From Methylopila sp. 73B (GTDB lineage: Bacteria; Pseudomonadota; Alphaproteobacteria; Rhizobiales; Methylopilaceae), in the NCBI RefSeq assembly GCF_000526315.1, contig NZ_JAFV01000001.1:2728001-2792000 (forward strand): a DNA stretch of 64,000 bases, in the 5' to 3' direction. A model generated the notes under the pieces. The model did no database searches and was not told the DNA's origin. It was given only the letters and a program-made list of their open reading frames with translations. The translations under genes were made by a program, and so were the position numbers. The stretch's first letter is position 1. Every line of letters starts with the position of its first letter. Positions 37,288-46,200 of this stretch are shown here, piece by piece.

Positions 37288-38577
37288 TTAACCCGAAACG
37301 CGCTCGATCAGCGCGCCGCAGCGCGACAGCTTGGCCTCGAGCCGCTCGAAGCCGCGGTCGAGGTGGTAGACGCGGTTGACCATCGTCTCCCCCTCCGCGA
37401 CCAGCCCCGCGATCACCAGCGAGACCGAAGCGCGCAGGTCGGTCGCCATCACGGGCGCGCCTGTCAGGCGGTCGACGCCCTCGATGGTGGCGGTGTCGCC
37501 GTCGAGGTGGATCCGGGCGCCGAGGCGGGCGAGCTCCTGCACGTGCATGAAGCGGTTCTCGAAGATCGTCTCGGTGATGGTCGAGCGGCCTTTCGCCTTT
37601 GCGGTCAACGCCATGAGCTGGGCCTGAAGGTCGGTCGGGAAGCCAGGATAGGGCGCGGTGACGACGTTGACCGGCGCAATGCCGTGGCCGTTCCGGGCCA
37701 CGCGGACGCCGTCGTTGAGCTGCGTCACCTCGGCGCCGGCCTCGACCAGCACGTCGAAGGCCGCGTCCAGCAGGTCGCGGCGGGCGCCCTCCAGCACCAC
37801 GTCGCCGCCGGCCATGGCGACGGCGATGGCATAGGTGCCGGTCTCGATCCGGTCCGGCAGCACGCTGTGGCGGGCGCCGTGAAGCCTGTCGACGCCGGTG
37901 ATCACGATGGTCGAGGTCCCTGCGCCCTCGATCTTCGCCCCCATCTTCACCAGGCATTCGGCGAGGTCGACGATCTCCGGTTCGCGGGCCGCGTTCTCGA
38001 TGACGGTCTCGCCCTTGGCGAGAGAGGCGGCCATCAGCATGACGTGAGTCGCGCCCACCGAGACCTTCGGGAACACGACGCGGCCGCCCTTGAGGCCGCC
38101 CGGGGCCTTGGCGATGACGTAGCCGCGGTCGATCTCCAGCTCGACGCCGAGCGCCTTCAGCCCGTCGAGGAAGAAATCCACCGGCCGCGTGCCGATGGCG
38201 CAGCCGCCCGGCAGCGACACGGTCGCCTCGCCCATGCGCGCGAGCAGCGGACCGATCACCCAGAAGCTCGCCCGCATCTTGGAGACGAGGTCGTAGGGCG
38301 CGGTGGTGTCGACGATCTCCGCGGCGGTGAGCCGCACGGTCTCGCCCAGGAACTCGTCCTGGCCGGCGCGCTTGCCCTCCACCGTCACCTCGCAGCCGTG
38401 GTTGCCGAGGATGCGCTTGAGCATCGCGACGTCGGCCAGGCGCGGCATGTTGTCGAGGATCAGCGTCTCGTCGGTGAGGAGGCTCGCGATCATCAGCGGG
38501 AGCGCGGCGTTCTTCGCGCCCGAGATCGGAATGCGGCCGACGAGCGCGGGGCCGCCGACGATGCGGATGCGGTCCAT
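37288..38577 (-). CDS. murA: UDP-N-acetylglucosamine 1-carboxyvinyltransferase
   Basis: 429 residues with GAKNAALP (Lys22) and the fosfomycin-target loop [15 protein letters not shown] (Cys126), both typical of MurA; the rest shows the sixfold inside-out barrel repeats. It catalyses the first committed step of peptidoglycan synthesis. It lies 96 nt downstream of a small conserved-looking gene. Confidence 0.97.
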   Translation of the reverse strand: MDRIRIVGGPALVGRIPISGAKNAALPLMIASLLTDETLILDNMPRLADVAMLKRILGNHGCEVTVEGKRAGQDEFLGETVRLTAAEIVDTTAPYDLVSKMRASFWVIGPLLARMGEATVSLPGGCAIGTRPVDFFLDGLKALGVELEIDRGYVIAKAPGGLKGGRVVFPKVSVGATHVMLMAASLAKGETVIENAAREPEIVDLAECLVKMGAKIEGAGTSTIVITGVDRLHGARHSVLPDRIETGTYAIAVAMAGGDVVLEGARRDLLDAAFDVLVEAGAEVTQLNDGVRVARNGHGIAPVNVVTAPYPGFPTDLQAQLMALTAKAKGRSTITETIFENRFMHVQELARLGARIHLDGDTATIEGVDRLTGAPVMATDLRASVSLVIAGLVAEGETMVNRVYHLDRGFERLEAKLSRCGALIERVSG

Positions 38578-38673
38578 GAAATCTCCTCGAAGCGCCGCGA
38601 AGAGCGGAGCGGCGCGAAACCCGGGGTCTAGCGCAAGCGCACGGCCGGCACAAACCCGGCGCCCGCGACGGCC

Positions 38674-38847
38674 TCAGCCGCCGTCGCCGTCCGCGCCCTC
38701 CGGCCGGCGGCGAGTGCGCGCGTCGGTCTTGCGCCGCTTCAGGTTTTCCCGAAGCGCGGCCGCCAGCCGCTCCTTCCGCTCCGCCTCGCGGCGGTCGGCC
38801 TCGGCGCCGCGGACGGGACGTTTCGGATCGGGCGCGTCTGTCGTCAT
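38674..38847 (-). CDS. 57-residue basic helical protein
   Basis: The frame reads ATG at 38847 to TGA at 38674. The protein starts MTTDAPDPKRPVRGAEADRR and has a helical Arg/Lys/Glu core (RLAAALRENLKRRKTDAR) and a Gly/Asp tail. It looks like the small uncharacterised proteins found next to murA in alphaproteobacteria, but I cannot assign a function. It follows the polytopic membrane protein by 40 nt and precedes murA by 96 nt, all on one strand. Confidence 0.65.
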   Translation of the reverse strand: MTTDAPDPKRPVRGAEADRREAERKERLAAALRENLKRRKTDARTRRRPEGADGDGG

Positions 38848-38887
38848 GGGAGCAGGCTTAGCGCCCCGCCCGTCGTCGGGGAAGCCC

Positions 38888-40681
38888 TCACGGGGAAACC
38901 CGAAACGCGCGCAGCGCCGTCCCCCGAGCGAGATCGATCGGCGTCAGCCATGCGGGCGGCGTGGGCCCCAGCGCTTTCGCGACGAAGCCGGAGGGATTGC
39001 GTTTCTGCTCGGCCCGCACGTCCGGATCGCCAGGGCACAGCACGACATACGCCGCGCGGCGCGACAGCGCCACGGCGCGGGCGGTCTCCTCGCTGCCTGT
39101 CATCATCTCGATCTGCGCGGCGATGCCGTCGACGTTGCGGTGATAGGGCGCCGCGACCGCCGACAGCCGGCTGAAGGCAAGGATGTGAGGGCCGCTGTCG
39201 ATGTTGTTCAGCGCCAGGCCGGGCGTCAACGCGTTCAACGCGCGGTAATCGGCGACCGGACACAGCTTGGCCGCCATGGAGGCGGCGGGCTTCGTCGGCA
39301 AACCCAAAGCCGCGGCCGCGCCGAGGCCGAGCACGGCGAGCGTCGTGTGGTTGAGCGCAAGGAGGCCGACCGCGCCGCGGAGCGGCCCTCCGGAGCGCGC
39401 AAGCGCCGCCACGCAGGCGGCGAGAAAGGGAATCGCAAAGGCCAACGCGAAGGTCGCCCCGCGCACCTGCCAGCAGGCGACGAGGCAGCTGACCACGAGC
39501 ACGGCCGAGCCGGTCCAGACGCGCCAGCGCTCGCCCGCGGCGCAGCGCAGGCTCAGCCACATCGCGGCGCCGACGCCCGACAGAGCGAGCATGGCGATGA
39601 CCAGAGCGGGCTCCAGCTCGTCCTGGGCGAAGGCGAGCGCTCCGCGCGCGTCCGGGACCTTCTCGAGCCACTCCGTCCTGACGATCTCGGGCAACGCCGC
39701 GTAAGGGTCGCCGAGACAGGCGGGCGCCACGAACGCGACGACGAGGACCACCATCACGCCGATCAGCGCGAGACCCGCGAACCGCGCCGCGGCGCCGTCC
39801 CCCGGGCTGCGCGTGGCGAGGGCGAGACCGGAGCCGCCGACGATGGCCGCTCCGAGATGCGCGGGGCCGAGAGCGTCGCACACCGGAAGAAACCAGCGCT
39901 CGGGCGCGACGTCGATGAGGAAGGCGACAAGCGTGGCGAGGGCGAAGACGACGCCGAAGACGGCGGTCCCGCGCGCGACCTCGGGGCCGGTAACGGCCCA
40001 GCGCAGGGCGACGGCGGCGGCGATCACGGCGACGGTCGGGAGCGTCTCCATGCCGATCGCGAGCATGGCCGCGCCCGCAAGGCCCGCCCCGGCTGCGGCG
40101 CGAACCGACCGATCGAGCCGCAAAGCGCAAGCGAGCATGATCAGCGCGAGCGCGAGTTGGGGACCGTGGTGGTCGATCATACCCGGGGCGAAGCGGCCCA
40201 TCGGCTCGGGCGACAGCGCGAAGAGGAACGCGCCCATCACGCCCGCGCCGGCGCCGCCGAGCGAGCGGGTGAGCGACGCCACGGCGAACAGCGCCGGCAG
40301 GAGCGTCAATGCCGGCCAGACCGTGACGGTGAGCCGAAGCGCCGCGTCGGCCGACGCGGCGCGATCGAACGTCGCGAGCAGCAGCGCGATCGGGAGATCG
40401 ATCACGCGCGACCAGTGCATGAACACGCCGTCCGGCGGATTGAGCCGCCGTTGCATGAGATCGTACCAGCCCTGGCCGGCGAGGAAGTCGCGCACCTCGA
40501 CGAGCCGCATGGCGTCGTCGGTCGACATCACCTCGATCGCCTTGGCGTAGCCGCCATAGCCGGTGAACAGAACGAAGACGGCCCAGATGAACAGGACGAG
40601 CGCGGTCTCCGAGCGACGATCGCCCTGAAAAAGCGCTCTCTGCCGCTCGCCGCCGAGCGGAGCCGCACCCGCCATCGCCAT
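38888..40681 (-). CDS. Polytopic membrane protein, GT-C-like
   Basis: 597 residues from ATG 40681, with AGGAG 8 nt upstream. The open frame runs further upstream, antisense to the macroglobulin gene, which is not coding. After a short cytoplasmic N-terminus and one helix, a first periplasmic loop has STDDAMRLVEVRDFLAGQGW and NPPDGVFMHWSRVIDLP; about ten more helices follow, with MIDHHGPQLALAL. An acidic motif in the first loop plus this helix count recalls GT-C glycosyltransferases such as PMT or STT3, but this is inference. Divergent from the macroglobulin gene by 147 nt. Confidence 0.65.
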   Translation of the reverse strand: MAMAGAAPLGGERQRALFQGDRRSETALVLFIWAVFVLFTGYGGYAKAIEVMSTDDAMRLVEVRDFLAGQGWYDLMQRRLNPPDGVFMHWSRVIDLPIALLLATFDRAASADAALRLTVTVWPALTLLPALFAVASLTRSLGGAGAGVMGAFLFALSPEPMGRFAPGMIDHHGPQLALALIMLACALRLDRSVRAAAGAGLAGAAMLAIGMETLPTVAVIAAAVALRWAVTGPEVARGTAVFGVVFALATLVAFLIDVAPERWFLPVCDALGPAHLGAAIVGGSGLALATRSPGDGAAARFAGLALIGVMVVLVVAFVAPACLGDPYAALPEIVRTEWLEKVPDARGALAFAQDELEPALVIAMLALSGVGAAMWLSLRCAAGERWRVWTGSAVLVVSCLVACWQVRGATFALAFAIPFLAACVAALARSGGPLRGAVGLLALNHTTLAVLGLGAAAALGLPTKPAASMAAKLCPVADYRALNALTPGLALNNIDSGPHILAFSRLSAVAAPYHRNVDGIAAQIEMMTGSEETARAVALSRRAAYVVLCPGDPDVRAEQKRNPSGFVAKALGPTPPAWLTPIDLARGTALRAFRVSP

Positions 40682-40828
40682 TTCGGATCTCCTGCCCTTC
40701 GGCGCAGTTTGCTTAACGAGCCTTAGGAAGCGGTGAACGCCACGAGGTCGTTTCGCTGGCGGGGACGCCGCGCTATGGTCGCGCCCAAGCGCCGGGACGA
40801 AGCGCGGCGCAGGGTTCGGGGGACGCCG

Positions 40829-43800
40829 ATGACACGACTGCGCGCCAAGACCGTCATGGGCGGCCTCCTCGCCGCGACGCTCGCCTTCGCCGTTCCGGCC
40901 GCCGCGCAGACATCCCCCAGCTTCCAGAACCGCGACGCGCTGCAGAGCGCGCTGAAGCTGCAGGCGCGCGTCCAGCGCGAGGCGGCGTCCGACCCGCGCC
41001 CGGTCGCCGACATCCTGAAGCAGGGCGTCGCGCAGATCCGCGCCGGCCAGTGGCGCGAGGCCGCCGTCACCATGGCGCTCGCCGCCGGCAAGGACCCACG
41101 GAGCGAACAGGCCTGGCGCAACCTTTCGGTGGCGCTGTCCCGAATCGAAACCGACGACTACGCCGAGCGCGAAAGCTTCCGGGAGCAGGCGACCGGCGCC
41201 GCCTGGCGCGCCTACGAGCTCTCGACCGACGCCAAGACGCGCGCCCGCGCGCTCGCGGTGCTCGCCAACGCGCTGGTCGCGAAGGAAGACTTCCGCCCAG
41301 CGCTCGACGCCTACAAGGCGAGCCTCGCCGCCGCGCCGAGCGCCGAGGTCAAGACGACCTATGAGCAGCTTCGCGCCGAACACGGCTTCCGTGCCCTCGA
41401 CTACTCCATCGACTCCGACGCCTCGTCGCCGCGCGCCTGCGTGCAGTTCTCCGAGAACCTGGCGAAGGGCCGCATCGACTTCGCGCCTTACGTCATCCTG
41501 AAGGGCGCCGAGAATCCGGCGGTGACCGCGAACGACCAGCAGCTCTGCGTCGACGGGCTGAAGCACGGCGAGACCTACGACCTCACTGTCCGCCAGGGCC
41601 TGCCCTCCGACGTGGACGAGCCGCTGCCGTCCTCGAAGGACTTCCGCATCTACGTCCGCGACCGAAGCCCGAGCGTGCGCTTCACCGGCCGCAACTACGT
41701 GCTGCCCTCGACGGGCCAGCAGGGCCTGCCGGTCGTCTCCGTCAACGTCGACGCCGCGACGGTCGAGATCTTCCGCGTGGGCGACCGCAGCCTCGCGCCC
41801 TCCGTCGTCTCGGGCGATTTCCAGAGCCAGCTGAACGCGGAGGCGATCCAGAAGCTGCGCGACGACAGCGCGGCGACGGTCTACTCCGGCGAACTCGCGA
41901 TCGAGCGGAAGCAGAACCAGGACGTCTCGACCGCCTTCCCGGTCTCCGAGGCCGTGCCGCAGCTCGCGCCCGGCGTCTATGTGATGGCCGCGCGGCCGAA
42001 GAACGTCGTCGACCCGGAGCCGTGGGATTCGCAGGCGACCCAGTGGTTCGTGGTGTCCGACCTCGGGATCACCGCGGTCTCCGGAACCGACGGCGTGAAG
42101 GCCTTCGCGCGCTCGCTCGCCTCCGCCGCGCCGCTGAAGGGCGTCGAGTTCAGGCTCGTCGCCCGCGACAACGAGGTGCTGGCGACCCGCACCACGGACG
42201 CCGCCGGCTTCGTCACTTTCGAAGCCGGGCTCACGCGCGGGACCGGCGGCTCCGCCCCGGCCGTGCTGGTGGCCGCGAACGGCGGCGACTATGGGTTCCT
42301 CGACCTCACGAAGCCGGGCTTCGACCTCTCCGACCGCGGCGTCGGCGGCCGGGCGGCCCCCGGTCCGCTCGACGCGCAGGTGTTCACGGAGCGCGGCGTC
42401 TACCGCTCGAAGGAGACGGTCCACGTCTCGGCGCTGCTCCGCGACGACAAGGGCGCGGGGGTCGACGGGCTGCCGCTGACGCTCGTCGTCACGCGCCCCG
42501 ACGGCGTCGAAGACCGGCGCGCCGTCACGACCGACGCCGGCGCCGGCGGACGCACGCTCGACGTTCCGCTCGTCGATCAGGCCATGGGGGGCACGTGGCG
42601 GGTGGAGGCCTTCGCGGACGTGAAGGCCGCGCCGATCGGGGCCACGACCTTCCTCGTCGCGGATTACGTGCCGGAGAAGCTGGACCTCAAGCTCTCGACC
42701 GCGACGCCCGCGCTCGGGGCCTCCGGCGCCGCGGTCGACGTGGACGGCCGCTGGCTCTACGGCGCGCCCGCGGCGGACCTCGCGATCGAGGGCGAGATCA
42801 CGCTGAAGGTCAGCGACCGCGCCCCCGCCGGCTTCGAGGGCTACCGCTTCGGCCTCAGCGACGAGCAGGTCGCGCCCGTCCGCACGCCGCTCGACGGGGC
42901 GCCGCGCACCGATGCGGGCGGCAAGGCGAAGGTGGCCGTCGCCCGGCCGCCGCTGCCGGACACCACGCGGCCGCTCGAGGCCGAGATCGCGCTGCGGCTG
43001 CTGGAGCCCTCGGGCCGGGCGCTGGAGCGGACCGTGACGCTGCCCGTCGCCGCGACGGCGCCCCGGATCGGGGTGAAGCCGCTGTTCCGGGACCGCGTCG
43101 GCGACGGCGAGACCGCCCGCTTCGACGTCGCGATGATCGGCGCCGACGGCAAGGCCGTCGCCGCGAACGGACTGAAGTGGCAGCTTCTGAGGCTCGAGAC
43201 GGACTACCAGTGGTACGCCGCCAACGGGCGCTGGAGCTTCGAGACCGTGACGCGCACCCGGCGGGTGGCCGACGGGACCCTGAATGCGGCGGCGGCCGTC
43301 CCGGCGAAGATCGAAGCCAGGACGGCCTATGGCCGCTATCGGCTCGAGGTCGAAACGCCGGATCCGCAGGGGCCCGCCACCAGCGTGACCTTCGACGCCG
43401 GCTTCTACGCCGCGGCCTCGGCGGACTCGCCCGACGTGCTGGACGTCGCGCTGGACAAACCGGCCTACCGCCCGGGGGACACCGCGACGGCGACGCTGTC
43501 CTCCCGCTTCGCCGGGCGCGCCACCGTGCTGGTGGTGGGCGCGGGCGTCGTCGACCAGACGACGCTCGAGGTGACCGACAAGGGCGCGACGGCGTCCTTC
43601 CCCGTCACCGAGGCGTGGCGGCCGGGCGCCTATGTGGTGGCCTTCGTCCATCGCCCGCTCGACGCCAAGGCGAGCCGCATGCCGGGCCGCGCGGTCGGCG
43701 TGGCGCACGCCCAGATCGACGCACGCGACCGGACGCTCGGCGTCGCGCTCGGCGCGCCCGACACCGCGGAGCCCCGGACGACCCTCTCGGTTCCGGTGAA

Positions 43801-46027
43801 GCTCGCCGGCCTCGCCGCCGGGGAGCAGGCCTATTTGACGGTCGCCGCCGTCGACGTCGGCATCCTCAACCTCACCGGCTACGTTCCGCCCGCGCCGGAC
43901 CTCGCGGTCTTCGGCCAGCGCAAGCTCGCGGCCGAACTCCGCGACCTCTACGGCCAGCTGATCGACGGCATGAACGCCCAGCGCGGCAAGCTGCGGTCCG
44001 GCGGCGACGGCGCCGGCGCCGGCGGCCTGCAGGACACGCCGACCCAGGCGCCGCTCGCGCTGTTCTCCGGGATCGTGGCGGCGGACGCGAGCGGGACGGC
44101 CAACGTCGCCTTCGCGCTCCCCGCCTTCAATGGCGCGGTGAAGCTGATGGCGGTCGCCTGGTCCTCGACCAAGCTCGGCCACGCCTCAAAGGACGTGACC
44201 GTCGCCGACCCGGTGGTGGTGACCGCGGCGCTGCCGCGCTTCCTGGCCGACGGCGACCGCTCGCGGCTCAGGCTCGACCTCGACAACGTCGCAGGGCCCG
44301 CCGGCGACTACGCGCTCGACGTCCGCGTCTCGGGGCCGCTCACCGGCACGGCTACGGGCAAGCCCGTCACGCTGGCCGCGAAGCAGCGCGCGGCGGTCGA
44401 GATCCCGCTGATGGCGAAGGGCATAGGCGCGGCGCGCCTCGACGTGGCGCTGCGTGGGCCGGACGGCCGGGTCTACGCCCAGGCGCTCGCGCTCGACGTG
44501 AAGCCGGCGACCGCCCCCGTCTCCCGCCGCAGCGTGGTCGCGCTCGCCAGGGGCGCCGGGCTCACGGTCGGAACCGACATGCTCAAGGACCTCACGCCCG
44601 GCACCGGCGAGGTCGCGGTCTCGATCGCCAAGCCCGGCGCGCTCGACGGCGCGACCTTTCGGCAGGCGCTCGACGGCTACCCCTACGCCTGCTCGGAGCA
44701 GCTTTCGAGCCGCCTGCTGGCGCTGGTCTACGGCGACCAGCTCGGCCTCTCGGCCCAGACCGCGGGCGTGCGCCCGGCCGACGTGACCGCGCGGATCGGC
44801 GACATCGTCGCCCGCGTGCTGTCGCGGCAGGATTCGAACGGCTCGTTCGGCCTGTGGTCGGCGGGCGGCGGCGACCTCTGGCTCGACGCCTACGTGACCG
44901 ACGTGCTGGCCCGCGCCCGCGCGACCGACGCCCCCGTGCCCCAGCGCGCGCTAGAGCTCGCGCTCGACAACCTGCGCAACGCCATCGGCCTGCGGCAGGA
45001 TTCCACCGAGAGCGACATCGCCTACGCGCACTATGTGCTCGCCCGCTCGGGCCGGGCGCTGGTGGGCGAACTGCGCTACCTCGCCGACGTGAAGATCGGG
45101 GAGTTCGCAAGCCCGCTCGCCCGAGCCCAGATCGGCGCCGCGCTGGCGCAGATCGGCGACCGCGCACGCGCCGAGAAGGCCTTCGCCGCGGCGGAAGGCG
45201 CCGAACCGGACGACGCGACCCGGACCGACTTCGGCTCCGTGCTCCGCGATCAGGCGGCGATCGTGGCGCTCGCCTCCGAAGCGCGCGCCGGCGCCAGCAT
45301 CGCGCCCGCCGCTCTCCGGCGCATCGGCGCCGCGCGCGCCGACCGCATCACCTTCTCGACGCAGGAGAACGCCTGGCTGCTGCTGGCCGCCCGCGCCCAG
45401 CGGGCCGAGAACGCCGACCTCACGCTCACCGTCGACGGCGCCGCGCACAAGGGGCCGCTCAGCGCGATCTACGGGCCGGACCGCCTCTCCGCCGGCCCCT
45501 CGCGCATCGCCAACGCCGGCGAGACGGCGCTCGAGGCGGTGGTGACGGTCAAGGGCGCGCCGCTCGCGCCCGAAGCTCCGGCCGAGAACGGCTTCCAGCT
45601 CGAACGCCGCTACTACACCTCCGCGGGCGTCGAGGTGGATCCCTCGAAGGTGGCGCAGAACACCCGGCTGGTGGTGGTGCTCACCGTCACCGAGCCGGAG
45701 CCCGCGCAGGGCCGCGTGCTGGTGGTGGACCGCCTGCCGGCCGGCTTCGAGATCGACAACCCCGAGCTGGTCTCCAGCGCCAAGCTGCCGGCGCTGTCGT
45801 TCCTCAGCGCGGAGCCCTCGCCGACCCACGCCGAGTTCCGCGACGACCGCTTCGTCGCGGCCTTCGACCGCGAAGCGGGCGGCGACGCGATCTACGCCGC
45901 GGCCTATGTGGTGCGGGCGGTCGCGCCCGGCGTCTACGCGCAGCCGGCGGCGACGGTCGAGGACATGTACCGTCCCGCCCGCTTCGCCCGCACCGGCGCC
46001 GGCCGCCTGGAGGTGACCGGGCGGTGA
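40829..46027 (+). CDS. Alpha-2-macroglobulin family protein with thioester motif
   Basis: 1732 residues from ATG 40829 (GGGGGA upstream), with signal peptide MGGLLAATLAFAVPAAAQ. After an N-terminal helical TPR-like region come macroglobulin beta domains (MG1-MG7 style), the bait region (near LRSGGDGAGAGGLQDTPTQA) and a thioester CSEQ (PYACSEQLSSR, Cys1288). A terpenoid-cyclase-like alpha domain and a receptor-like C-terminus (VVDRLPAGFEIDNPEL) follow. Bacterial A2Ms are thought to trap proteases in the periplasm. pbpC follows, the classic A2M-PBP1C pairing. Confidence 0.94.
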   Translation: MTRLRAKTVMGGLLAATLAFAVPAAAQTSPSFQNRDALQSALKLQARVQREAASDPRPVADILKQGVAQIRAGQWREAAVTMALAAGKDPRSEQAWRNLSVALSRIETDDYAERESFREQATGAAWRAYELSTDAKTRARALAVLANALVAKEDFRPALDAYKASLAAAPSAEVKTTYEQLRAEHGFRALDYSIDSDASSPRACVQFSENLAKGRIDFAPYVILKGAENPAVTANDQQLCVDGLKHGETYDLTVRQGLPSDVDEPLPSSKDFRIYVRDRSPSVRFTGRNYVLPSTGQQGLPVVSVNVDAATVEIFRVGDRSLAPSVVSGDFQSQLNAEAIQKLRDDSAATVYSGELAIERKQNQDVSTAFPVSEAVPQLAPGVYVMAARPKNVVDPEPWDSQATQWFVVSDLGITAVSGTDGVKAFARSLASAAPLKGVEFRLVARDNEVLATRTTDAAGFVTFEAGLTRGTGGSAPAVLVAANGGDYGFLDLTKPGFDLSDRGVGGRAAPGPLDAQVFTERGVYRSKETVHVSALLRDDKGAGVDGLPLTLVVTRPDGVEDRRAVTTDAGAGGRTLDVPLVDQAMGGTWRVEAFADVKAAPIGATTFLVADYVPEKLDLKLSTATPALGASGAAVDVDGRWLYGAPAADLAIEGEITLKVSDRAPAGFEGYRFGLSDEQVAPVRTPLDGAPRTDAGGKAKVAVARPPLPDTTRPLEAEIALRLLEPSGRALERTVTLPVAATAPRIGVKPLFRDRVGDGETARFDVAMIGADGKAVAANGLKWQLLRLETDYQWYAANGRWSFETVTRTRRVADGTLNAAAAVPAKIEARTAYGRYRLEVETPDPQGPATSVTFDAGFYAAASADSPDVLDVALDKPAYRPGDTATATLSSRFAGRATVLVVGAGVVDQTTLEVTDKGATASFPVTEAWRPGAYVVAFVHRPLDAKASRMPGRAVGVAHAQIDARDRTLGVALGAPDTAEPRTTLSVPVKLAGLAAGEQAYLTVAAVDVGILNLTGYVPPAPDLAVFGQRKLAAELRDLYGQLIDGMNAQRGKLRSGGDGAGAGGLQDTPTQAPLALFSGIVAADASGTANVAFALPAFNGAVKLMAVAWSSTKLGHASKDVTVADPVVVTAALPRFLADGDRSRLRLDLDNVAGPAGDYALDVRVSGPLTGTATGKPVTLAAKQRAAVEIPLMAKGIGAARLDVALRGPDGRVYAQALALDVKPATAPVSRRSVVALARGAGLTVGTDMLKDLTPGTGEVAVSIAKPGALDGATFRQALDGYPYACSEQLSSRLLALVYGDQLGLSAQTAGVRPADVTARIGDIVARVLSRQDSNGSFGLWSAGGGDLWLDAYVTDVLARARATDAPVPQRALELALDNLRNAIGLRQDSTESDIAYAHYVLARSGRALVGELRYLADVKIGEFASPLARAQIGAALAQIGDRARAEKAFAAAEGAEPDDATRTDFGSVLRDQAAIVALASEARAGASIAPAALRRIGAARADRITFSTQENAWLLLAARAQRAENADLTLTVDGAAHKGPLSAIYGPDRLSAGPSRIANAGETALEAVVTVKGAPLAPEAPAENGFQLERRYYTSAGVEVDPSKVAQNTRLVVVLTVTEPEPAQGRVLVVDRLPAGFEIDNPELVSSAKLPALSFLSAEPSPTHAEFRDDRFVAAFDREAGGDAIYAAAYVVRAVAPGVYAQPAATVEDMYRPARFARTGAGRLEVTGR

Positions 46028-46047
46028 GCGAGGAGCGAGGCCCTGGC

Positions 46048-46179
46048 CGTCATCCCGGTCGCAGCGGCGAAGCCGCGGAGAGCCGGGATCGTCGTGAGCT
46101 GTCCGCGAGACCGGGGCGTCCGTGGGCGCTGGGCCGTGAGACGATCCCGGCGCGGCCCTGCGGGCCGTCCGGGATGACG
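46048..46179 (+). repeat. Palindromic intergenic repeat, family 3
   Basis: The element begins CGTCATCCCGG and ends CCGGGATGACG (11-bp terminal inverted repeats). Inner arms GCCGGGATCGT and ACGATCCCGGC also pair. It fills the gap between the macroglobulin and pbpC genes (20 nt before the pbpC start). It has the look of the short dispersed palindromes of Rhizobiales. No second copy is in the window. Confidence 0.8.
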
Positions 46180-46200
46180 CGCTAGCTCGGGAGCGCCAAT

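Noticed and set aside
40682-44182. N-terminal extension (over 1100 codons) of the polytopic membrane protein frame
   Set aside because: It is antisense to the A2M gene; the real start at 40681 has a good ribosome site and is followed by the membrane segments.
42022-46185. 1387-codon second plus-strand frame inside the macroglobulin gene
   Set aside because: It is an alternative frame of the A2M gene; composition is very Arg-rich, and the A2M frame carries signal peptide, thioester and domains.
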